From Planctomycetota bacterium (GTDB lineage: Bacteria; Planctomycetota; Planctomycetia; Planctomycetales; Planctomycetaceae), in the NCBI GenBank assembly GCA_023429275.1, contig JAEYWB010000205.1:1-7277 (forward strand): DNA of 7,277 bases, in the 5' to 3' direction. The position numbers and the translations under genes were made by a program. The notes under the pieces were generated by a model that saw only the letters and a list, made by a program, of their open reading frames with translations, had not been told where the DNA came from and did no database searches. This document shows positions 1 through 7,277 of this stretch, piece by piece. Position 1 is the stretch's first letter. Each line of letters starts with the position of its first letter.

Positions 1-1115
1 GTGTTCGACTCTTCGGTAAAGTGCGTGACATAGAGGTCCGGCAGACCGTCGCGGTTGTAGTCGCCGAATCCGACCCCCATGTTCGCCTGAGTTCGGCCGG
101 CGCCCGTCAAGGCGCACCCCAACTCGACCGCCCGTTCGTCAAACCGGGGCCCCGCCGCACCCACGAACAGGTGGTTCGCGCACGTATCATTGGCGACGAA
201 CACATCCAGCCGCCGGTCGCCCGCCAGGTCGGCGATCACGACCCCGAGCGACTTGCCGCCCGGCCCCCTCAATCCCCACTGGGCTGCCACGGGGCGAAAT
301 GTCCCGTCGCCGAGATTCTCGAAACATTCATCATCGTCGGGAGGGAGCTGCTCCGGGTGGCAGATTCCCTTCTTCCCCTCCGTCGTGAAGCAGAGGGTTG
401 GATTGTGGACGTCGTAGAGAAGGTAGTTGCAGACGTAGAGATCGAGGTCGCCATCTTCGTCGAGGTCTCCCCAGGCCGCGCTCGCTCCCCAACGAGGATC
501 GCCGACCGCGGCTTGAGCCGTGACATCCTCGAACGTCCCGTCCCCGAGGTTCTGCAGCAGGACATCCGGACCAACGTTTGTCACGAACACGTCCGGGAAA
601 CCATCATTGTTGAAGTCGCCGACGGCAATCCCCTGGCCGTAGCCAACATCTTTCGCAGACAGGCAGGAGGAGACGTCACGAAAGCGGCCGCCGCTTCCAC
701 GGAAGAGGCGATCACCAGCCGGGTCGGGGACCGACAGGGTCGGATCTCCTCCCTGGGGGAGATACAGGTCGAGAGTTCCATCCCGATCGTAGTCGACCCA
801 GCCCGCTCCTCCACCGGTTGACTGGACCATCATCTTCAGCGGAAGCGGCCCGTTCAGGTAGCGGAACTCAAGGCCCCTCTCCGCTGCGCAGTCTCGCAGG
901 CGGATCTCCGTCACCGGCACAGGAGCCGTCACTTCAGGCTCATCCGGGCCGCTTGTCGACAGGAGAGAGTCTTCGGCTTCCGAGGGGCCTGCCGGAAGAG
1001 ACGCCTGCTTCCCCGGAGCGGGAGCGATCTTGCCAGCGGGTTTCGCCTCGCATCCGGCAAATGCAAAGACGAGCGCGGCCGCCAACCAGGAATGAGTGCG
1101 GTTCCGGTCCGGCAC
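1..1115 (-). CDS. CRTAC1-family FG-GAP/VCBS repeat lipoprotein (3' end beyond window)
   Basis: Predicted exported lipoprotein with a beta-propeller of FG-GAP/VCBS-type calcium-binding repeats. Its biochemical role is unknown. The minus-strand frame is open for 371 codons to the window edge. The GTG start is chosen because it gives a short basic N-terminus, a hydrophobic stretch (about residues 10-20) and a lipobox FAGC with Cys22; a low-complexity Pro/Ala/Ser linker follows. Asp-rich loops appear at 108-118 (DYDRDGTLDLY), 167-177 (DFNNDGFPDVF), 217-227 (DLDEDGDLDLY) and 352-362 (DYNRDGLPDLY). A degenerate copy at 296-306 (DLAGDRRLDVF) lacks the usual ligands. LGDGTF recurs at 190-195 and 268-273. 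A Cys-bearing insertion (Cys242, Cys252, Cys264) follows the third loop. The layout matches planctomycete CRTAC1-like proteins, many of which also carry a C-terminal ASPIC/UnbV domain, not visible here. Only a weak Shine-Dalgarno-like GGGACC precedes the start. A terminator lies just upstream, so it may have its own transcript. Confidence 0.88.
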   Translation of the reverse strand, partial: MPDRNRTHSWLAAALVFAFAGCEAKPAGKIAPAPGKQASLPAGPSEAEDSLLSTSGPDEPEVTAPVPVTEIRLRDCAAERGLEFRYLNGPLPLKMMVQSTGGGAGWVDYDRDGTLDLYLPQGGDPTLSVPDPAGDRLFRGSGGRFRDVSSCLSAKDVGYGQGIAVGDFNNDGFPDVFVTNVGPDVLLQNLGDGTFEDVTAQAAVGDPRWGASAAWGDLDEDGDLDLYVCNYLLYDVHNPTLCFTTEGKKGICHPEQLPPDDDECFENLGDGTFRPVAAQWGLRGPGGKSLGVVIADLAGDRRLDVFVANDTCANHLFVGAAGPRFDERAVELGCALTGAGRTQANMGVGFGDYNRDGLPDLYVTHFTEESN

Positions 1116-1130
1116 GATGGAGGTCCCAAT

Positions 1131-1160
1131 AAAAAAGCCTCCGTATCTGCATACGGAGGC
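1131..1160 (-). terminator. Rho-independent terminator after the DUF1559 gene
   Basis: Read on the minus strand, this is a perfect 10-bp stem (GCCTCCGTAT pairing with ATACGGAGGC) with a 4-nt loop (GCAG), followed directly by six T residues. It begins 17 nt after the DUF1559 stop codon. The T-run ends 15 nt before the GTG start of the CRTAC1-like gene. The opposite orientation lacks a T-run downstream of the stem, so it acts on minus-strand transcription. Confidence 0.9.
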
Positions 1161-1177
1161 GGGACGCTTGACGAAAA

Positions 1178-2185
<1,008 letters not shown>

Positions 2186-2224
2186 ACAAGCTCCTGAAGT
2201 AAAAAAAGCCCCTGGTGCAAGAAA

Positions 2225-2647
2225 TCACAAGGAAATATCGACGACGTTCTCACCACTCGACTTGACTTCGACGATTCGGTCGGACGTACTGTCCGACATC
2301 AGATTCTTCGGCAGATCGACTGCAGGCTTCGGAGGGCCCTTCTGATTGGCATAGTCGATCATCGGGGGCGGTGCGCTGAGCACGACCTTGTAGCTTCCGG
2401 GCGAGACCCCGGGGCCACCGCTTGAGCGGATCTCGAATGCGCCCGACTCATCCGTTGTCCCGCTGCCGGGAGTCCCCTTCGCCGAAGCGCCACCAGCGGG
2501 GTACAGTCCGACGGTGACGCCCTTCAGCGGCTGTCCCCCCCGGGTCAACTTCCCCTTGACCGGGTACGTAGCGGGACCTGGAGGAGCAGAAGCTCCACAA
2601 CCAAACAGAAGAGCGACCAACCCGACGGTAAGAGCGCGAACCGGCAT
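2225..2647 (-). CDS. Small lipoprotein with carboxypeptidase-regulatory/transthyretin-like domain
   Basis: Predicted 140-residue exported lipoprotein with one beta-sandwich domain of the carboxypeptidase-regulatory-like type. It is probably not an enzyme: such domains serve as structural or binding modules, and the partner is unknown. The signal peptide is short, with hydrophobic residues 5-15 and lipobox LFGC (Cys17). The domain starts at about residue 28 with YPVKGKLTRGGQPLKGVTVGLYP. It continues through TTDESGAFEI (about 64-73) and SPGSYKVVLSAPP, the usual strand-turn pattern of this fold. Small lipoproteins of this kind commonly accompany DUF1559 genes in planctomycetes; here it precedes the DUF1559 gene by 39 nt. 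The ATG has only a weak purine stretch (GAAAGA) upstream, but an in-frame TGA just upstream excludes a longer N-terminus, and the lipobox fits this start. Confidence 0.85.
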   Translation of the reverse strand: MPVRALTVGLVALLFGCGASAPPGPATYPVKGKLTRGGQPLKGVTVGLYPAGGASAKGTPGSGTTDESGAFEIRSSGGPGVSPGSYKVVLSAPPPMIDYANQKGPPKPAVDLPKNLMSDSTSDRIVEVKSSGENVVDISL

Positions 2648-2688
2648 GGGGTGAATGATCTTTCAGAAATTGTGAAGGGCCTCGAAAA

Positions 2689-2718
2689 ATTATCAGCCTT
2701 TTCGAACCCTAGCAACAA
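2689..2718 (-). promoter_or_regulatory. Candidate sigma-70-type promoter for the lipoprotein-DUF1559 pair
   Basis: On the minus strand, TTGTTG (2718-2713) is followed after 18 nt by GATAAT (2694-2689), a 5 of 6 match to TATAAT. A start site near 2682 would give a leader of about 35 nt before the ATG at 2647. The local AT-richness around 2683-2705 contrasts with the GC-rich surroundings. Planctomycete promoters are poorly defined, so this is a consensus-based guess. Confidence 0.4.
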
Positions 2719-3017
2719 TCGGATTCCCCCAGCTACTCGTTTTCATGCCAGATTCCCGCAATCTGCCTTGGCTTGCAGGTCACCTGTGCCGTTTTGGCAC
2801 AATCCCGATCGTCCTGTGGGCGACGCCTCGATCCCTTCGTCATGCCTCCATCGCAGTCGACCTCATGCGGCCGCCCGACTGCGGGCTCCAAGGCCAAGCG
2901 AGGGGGACTCGGTGGTTGCCCTCTTTCGGCGCCCGCGACGCGATTTCGACCGCCAGCGGCGAGAGTCTGACCAGAAATGTCCAGGCGGCGGCGAGACAAT
3001 TCCGCTGTCCAGATCGT
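2719..3017. other. Stretch without a recognisable gene
   Basis: This lies between the methyltransferase stop and the candidate lipoprotein promoter. Open frames exist on both strands, as expected for high-GC DNA, but none shows a recognisable motif, a convincing start with a ribosome-binding site, or a link to a known family. Two small inverted repeats are visible near the lipoprotein side: CAGGT-C-ACCTG (2776-2786) and TGTGCC-GTTTT-GGCACA (2785-2801), overlapping by two bases. Neither has a T-run, so they are not terminators. I saw no terminator for the methyltransferase gene. Confidence 0.5.
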
Positions 3018-3689
3018 CTATCGTTGACCGACGACCACGCGGACCGGCATCGTCCAGATTTCGAGATCCGTGAGGCCGACAATCTGGAAGCCGGCCGCCG
3101 AGACCACCCCCTCCGTGTCGATCGGACGGCAGTCGACGAGATGCGGGAAGTGGCGATGCATCCAGATGTACGTCCGCTCGAGCGAGCTGACCGGATGCCC
3201 CGGACGGACGGTCGCCATCGAGACCACGCCGATCCGTCCGTGCCCTCCGGGCTTCAAGACGCGGCGGGCCTCGGCCAGGACGAGCGGGATGTCCTCCTCC
3301 GGAAAGAGCTCCAGCGTGAAGCTCGTATAGATCGCGTCAAACGTCTCGTCGGCGAAGGGGAGGTACCGGGCGTCGCCGATCCGGAGATCGACCGGTGTCG
3401 CGAGCGCGGCGTCGTCCAGCTTCTTCCGGGCGACCGCCAGCATCCCCGGCGAGATGTCGATCCCGGCGACGCTCCCCCTGGTGCCGACGAGCGCCGCGAG
3501 GTCGAGCACCTCGTTCCCGGTACCGAAGCCGAGTTCGAGAACCGACTCTCCCTCCTTCAGGGCCAGGGCGCGAACTCCCGCCTGCCGCGCGGCCCGCTCG
3601 TTCGAGTCGGCGATGAGGTCATAGGCGTTCGCAATCCGGTCATAGAAGTGCCGGTTCGACTCGTGGTGCGGAGCGTTCGGATCAGGCAT
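3018..3689 (-). CDS. Class I SAM-dependent methyltransferase (Methyltransf_11/UbiE-like)
   Basis: Predicted soluble methyltransferase of 223 residues, transferring a methyl group from S-adenosylmethionine to an unidentified acceptor. The Rossmann-fold motifs are in order: motif I VLELGFGTGNE (50-60) for SAM binding; the acidic residue after strand 2 in GIDISPGML (Asp78); IGDARYLPF (104-112, Asp106), which typically contacts the adenine; FDAIYTSFTLELF (117-129); and RRVLKPGG (142-149). The N-terminal NRHFYDRIANAYDLIAD (12-28) resembles UbiE-like proteins. The open frame extends to 3971, but the ATG at 3689 is preferred. It has GGGAG 7 nt upstream, homology-like sequence starts there, and the longer version would overlap the divergent glycosyltransferase start. 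The substrate could be a quinone, lipid or small molecule, and nothing nearby decides this. Confidence 0.9.
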   Translation of the reverse strand: MPDPNAPHHESNRHFYDRIANAYDLIADSNERAARQAGVRALALKEGESVLELGFGTGNEVLDLAALVGTRGSVAGIDISPGMLAVARKKLDDAALATPVDLRIGDARYLPFADETFDAIYTSFTLELFPEEDIPLVLAEARRVLKPGGHGRIGVVSMATVRPGHPVSSLERTYIWMHRHFPHLVDCRPIDTEGVVSAAGFQIVGLTDLEIWTMPVRVVVGQR

Positions 3690-3755
3690 GCTGGATCTCC
3701 CGGTCATCGGCGGACAAGTGGCATCATGGAGGATCATCGAGGTGGGCAGAAGCCG

Positions 3756-3784
3756 TCGATCGCCGGCAGCCGGCCAACGATCGA
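3756..3784. repeat. Imperfect inverted repeat in the divergent intergenic region
   Basis: TCGATCG (3756-3762) and CGATCGA (3778-3784) are exact reverse complements. Between them, CCGG-CAG-CCGG could form an inner stem, leaving CCAA unpaired. It sits 67 nt upstream of the methyltransferase ATG, in the 270-nt gap between two divergent genes. It could be an operator or an RNA hairpin in the methyltransferase leader. GATCG-rich words are common in DNA of this composition, so chance is possible. I saw no convincing -35/-10 pairs in 3690-3959. Confidence 0.3.
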
Positions 3785-3959
3785 GAGCGACTTGAATCGC
3801 GATCCGCGACCGCCATCGCACTGCTCGTCGACAAGGACTGTAACGACTCCAGCGTCCGGTGGATTGCATCCCGACCAAGACGCGGCAGGCCCTCTCTGTT
3901 CCGATGCCCCGCAGCCCGATAGATTCTCGGGATTCTGAGCGGAAGGAAGCTTTCGAACG

Positions 3960-5444
3960 ATGTCCGGCCACGGATCGCCCCTCTCTTCCGTCTCCGCATC
4001 ACCGCCGGCCCCCCGTACGTCGCGGCTCTGGGCGGGACCGCTGCTCATCGCCCTGCTGGCGGGGGTCCTGTCGATTGCGACGCGCGATCCGGCAGGGAAC
4101 CTTCCCCGGCTCCCGGCCGACCCGGGGCTGACGCTCGACGAGGTCTACAACGTCGAGATGGGGGTGTACCTCGTCGAGACGGCTCGCTCATACGGCCTCG
4201 GCGTTCTCTCTCCTCAAAGCCTCAGAGAGATCTTCGGCGCTCCGGGATACAACCCGGATCACCCGCCGCTCGGACGAGTCGCGCTCGGGCTAGCGCACTC
4301 GCTGGGTCACTGGTGGCACGGACGGGGACCGCGCGATTTCTACGTCACGGCCGACGCCCGGATCGCCCCCGCGATCGCATTTGCCGTGACGATCTGGCTC
4401 GTGGGATGGACCACAGGACGCTGGTTCGGGAGGCGAGCCGGGCTGATCGCGGCACTCGCACTCCCGCTGACTCCGCGGCTCTTCGGGCACTCGCACCTCG
4501 CCGCTCTCGAGACGTTCGTCGGCCTCGCCTATGCCGCCGTGATCCTGTTCGTCGCCGAGACCTGGTCGCGGCCGCTGCTGACGCCGATGGCCGGTCCGGG
4601 GCCGACGATTCCGCGCCGGTACGTCCTCCTCGCCGGCTTCCTTCTCGGTCTCGCGATGCTGATGAAGATTCAGGGGGTCCTGGCTTGCGTTCCGATCGGG
4701 CTCTGGGGTCTCTGGCATTTTCGAGGTCGAGCCATCGGGCCGGGACTTCTCCTCGGTTTCACCGCGTTCCTCGTCTTCTTCGCCGGATGGCCGTGGCTCT
4801 GGCTCGACCCGCGCAGACACCTGCTGAAGTATTTCGGAAGCGCGACAAACCGGCAGGTGCTCTACTGCTACTACGAAGGGATCAAGTTCGCCGACCGCGA
4901 TGTCCCCTGGCACTATCCGTTCGTGATCTTCGCCACAACGGTGCCTCTTGGTCTGCATCTCCTCGGTCTCACCGGTCTGGCTGCGAGAATCCGCCGGACT
5001 GAATCTCCTCTCGCCGCTATCGACTCCGGGTCGCCCGAACGTGACGTTGTGCCCGGCGCGGGTCCCGGTCTCCTTCGGGCCCCACGCCTCCAACTCGTTC
5101 TCCTGGCGGTCCTGTTTCCTCTCGTTCTGTTCGCTTGGCCCGGCGTTGCGGTTTACGACGGCGAACGGCTGTTTCTCATCTGCTACCCCCTCTGGGCAGT
5201 GTTCGTTGGTCGGGGCGGGTCGGTGCTGTGGTCGTGGATTGAGCGTCGCACCGGAGAATCCGGTCCGGAAACACGAGCCGCCGGAGATCCCATTGCGGGT
5301 CGCCCGATCACTCGTCGGTTGTCGGCCTCGGGCGCTCTTGTCGGCGCGTTTCTGGCGGCGCAGGCCTGCGGACACTGGACGACATGGCCGTTCCTTCTCA
5401 GCCACTACAACCTCGCCGTGGGGGGACTTCGCGGCGCGAGTTAG
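3960..5444 (+). CDS. GT-C membrane glycosyltransferase, PMT/ArnT-like, ended by an in-frame TAG
   Basis: Predicted integral-membrane glycosyltransferase that would use a lipid-phosphate-linked sugar and act on the periplasmic face. The acceptor is unknown. The 494 residues hold about ten hydrophobic segments, roughly 25-42, 134-152, 158-175, 186-200, 221-252, 260-281, 317-340, 377-396, 402-417 and 455-475. The first extracytoplasmic loop carries LTLDEVYNVEMG with the Asp60-Glu61 pair expected at the catalytic site of GT39/GT83-type enzymes. NPDHPPLGR (98-106) matches the conserved HPP region. FGHSHLAALET (175-184) resembles the second conserved loop. DGERLFLICYP (400-410) resembles the DGxRHFL motif. 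A GGAAGG Shine-Dalgarno (3941-3946) precedes the ATG. The frame stops at TAG 5442-5444 inside what looks like the family's conserved GGxxGA-x-LGxExxYWG stretch. The product is therefore probably truncated, and the remainder lies in the same frame at 5445-5816. Confidence 0.85.
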   Translation: MSGHGSPLSSVSASPPAPRTSRLWAGPLLIALLAGVLSIATRDPAGNLPRLPADPGLTLDEVYNVEMGVYLVETARSYGLGVLSPQSLREIFGAPGYNPDHPPLGRVALGLAHSLGHWWHGRGPRDFYVTADARIAPAIAFAVTIWLVGWTTGRWFGRRAGLIAALALPLTPRLFGHSHLAALETFVGLAYAAVILFVAETWSRPLLTPMAGPGPTIPRRYVLLAGFLLGLAMLMKIQGVLACVPIGLWGLWHFRGRAIGPGLLLGFTAFLVFFAGWPWLWLDPRRHLLKYFGSATNRQVLYCYYEGIKFADRDVPWHYPFVIFATTVPLGLHLLGLTGLAARIRRTESPLAAIDSGSPERDVVPGAGPGLLRAPRLQLVLLAVLFPLVLFAWPGVAVYDGERLFLICYPLWAVFVGRGGSVLWSWIERRTGESGPETRAAGDPIAGRPITRRLSASGALVGAFLAAQACGHWTTWPFLLSHYNLAVGGLRGAS

Positions 5445-5816
5445 CTCGGCTTCGAGCGAAGCTATTGGGGAGAATCGCTCAACAGGACGTTTCAGACCGA
5501 GATCACTCGCCTCATCCCTGCGGGGGCGACCCTCTACGTTGCGCCGGTGCTGCATCCTCTTCAGCTTCCAGACCTCGAGGCTCAGTCGCCGATTCTCCGG
5601 CGGCACCAGGTTCGACTGGCCGCTTACGACGATCAGATTCGGGACCGGGTTCGCTACGTCGTCGTCCATCGCCGAATGGCCGACCCATGGGCCAGTCTTG
5701 ATGAGTCTCACTCCGCGCGGAGTGGATTCAAGCTTCTGGCCGAAGTCCGGCGTGAAGGGGTCCAGCTCGCCGCCCTCTACGAATCAGAGGGGAGCGATGC
5801 GAAGCCTGCTCCGTAA
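5445..5816 (+). pseudogene. C-terminal continuation of the GT-C glycosyltransferase beyond the TAG
   Basis: Directly after the TAG, the same reading frame stays open for 123 codons to a TAA at 5814-5816. It reads LGFERSYWGESLNRTF at its start, then IPAGATLYVAPVLHP and, further on, RVRYVVVHRR. This resembles the soluble C-terminal part of bacterial PMT-like glycosyltransferases, in which the last membrane segment is followed by a short domain starting near a YWG motif. Of the first 51 codons, 36 end in G or C, consistent with a coding frame in this genome. No good ribosome-binding site or early ATG lies just after the TAG; the first in-frame GTG is at 5547, after the YWG motif. Independent translation therefore looks unlikely. 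With the upstream part it would make a protein of 618 residues if the TAG were a sense codon. It could be the dead tail of a pseudogene, part of a readthrough product, or an artefact of a base-call error. Confidence 0.8.
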
Positions 5817-6030
5817 TCACCTCCGCCGCTTCCGATAAACTGGACGGGCTTCTACGATTCGGGAACTGTGGGAAAACGGCCAGCCTCCTCTCTATGATCC
5901 GCGGGGAGTGAGACCACCGTGCGGTCAGCATTGACCCCAGACTGTTCGCCAGTGCCTGGCGAGGCCGTCTCCCCGAAAGGGTGTCGTCAGACCTCGCCCC
6001 CTTCGCCTCCTCTGGATTTTTCGAGTTCCC
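5817..6030 (+). promoter_or_regulatory. gcvPB leader with candidate -10 element and several hairpins
   Basis: A 214-nt gap precedes gcvPB. TATGAT at 5893-5898 matches the -10 consensus at five of six positions, but there is no clear -35. A transcript from about 5905 would have a leader of about 125 nt. In it, GGTC (5923-5926) can pair with GACC (5912-5915), or GGTCA (5923-5927) with TGACC (5932-5936). TCGCCAG/CTGGCGA (5946-5962) forms a 7-bp stem with a TGC loop. CCC-GAAA-GGG (5972-5981) is enclosed by GTCT/AGAC (5967-5970 and 5989-5992). I do not recognise a known riboswitch, and no terminator with a T-run is present. Confidence 0.3.

Positions 6031-7277
<1,247 letters not shown>

Noticed and set aside
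21..821. 266-codon open frame on the plus strand
   Set aside because: It is antisense to the CRTAC1-like gene, whose minus-strand frame shows clear repeat motifs and a lipobox. The plus translation has no recognisable domain.
2186..2224. T7 run on the minus strand between lipoprotein and DUF1559 genes as a terminator
   Set aside because: There is no stem directly before the T-run, so it is better read as an intercistronic gap with the DUF1559 ribosome-binding site.
2733..2999. 88-codon minus-strand open frame in the gene-free stretch
   Set aside because: It has no recognisable motif, signal peptide or ribosome-binding site. Its Arg/Gly/Pro-rich composition fits chance in GC-rich DNA.
3690..3971. 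Longer N-terminus for the methyltransferase
   Set aside because: The extra 94 codons have no family similarity, would overlap the divergent glycosyltransferase start, and the ATG at 3689 has its own Shine-Dalgarno.
4290..5711. 473-codon open frame on the minus strand opposite the glycosyltransferase
   Set aside because: The translation is rich in Arg, Glu, Pro and Gly with no motif, as expected when a high-GC3 gene is read backwards. The plus strand has membrane segments and family motifs.
4948..5838. 296-codon plus-strand frame crossing the TAG region in another phase
   Set aside because: The Ser/Arg/Pro-rich translation has no domain, while the phase of the glycosyltransferase continues with family-like sequence on both sides of the TAG. 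A frameshift explanation is not needed.
5905..6030. Glycine riboswitch upstream of gcvPB
   Set aside because: The CCCCGAAAGGG segment only loosely recalls the glycine aptamer core, and the remaining conserved positions are not visible. A covariance-model search would decide.

Overview
This window most likely comes from a planctomycete (phylum Planctomycetota) with high-GC DNA. The main evidence is the minus-strand cluster: a DUF1559 prepilin-like protein with the H-X9-DG motif, next to a small lipoprotein with a carboxypeptidase-regulatory-like domain and a CRTAC1/FG-GAP (VCBS) repeat protein. These families are very abundant in planctomycetes. I cannot name a genus.

Layout. Positions 1-3689 are read from the minus strand; in transcription order they hold a class I SAM methyltransferase (3689-3018), a 370-nt stretch without a convincing gene, the small lipoprotein (2647-2225), the DUF1559 protein (2185-1178), a strong rho-independent terminator (1160-1131), and a CRTAC1-type repeat lipoprotein (from 1115, running off the left edge). 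Positions 3960-7277 are read from the plus strand: a multi-membrane GT-C (PMT/ArnT-like) glycosyltransferase, a 214-nt leader with several possible hairpins, and gcvPB, subunit 2 of the glycine cleavage P-protein, running off the right edge. The 270 nt between 3690 and 3959 separates the divergent blocks.

The most notable observation is in the glycosyltransferase gene. Its frame is closed by an amber codon at 5442-5444. The same frame then continues for 123 codons to a TAA at 5814-5816, and the continuation begins with LGFERSYWGESL, which looks like the normal C-terminal part of this family. The gene is therefore probably a 1857-nt gene interrupted by a single in-frame TAG (nonsense mutation, sequence error, or readthrough), not a natural 494-residue protein.

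The genes fall into three functional groups. The first is a cell-envelope/secretion set (two lipoproteins and a pseudopilin-like protein) that plausibly works at the inner membrane and beyond. The second is membrane glycosylation (GT-C). The third is one-carbon/glycine metabolism (gcvPB). The methyltransferase has no substrate assignment. I found no mobile elements, CRISPR arrays, tRNA or rRNA. I do not see a clearly novel multi-gene system here.
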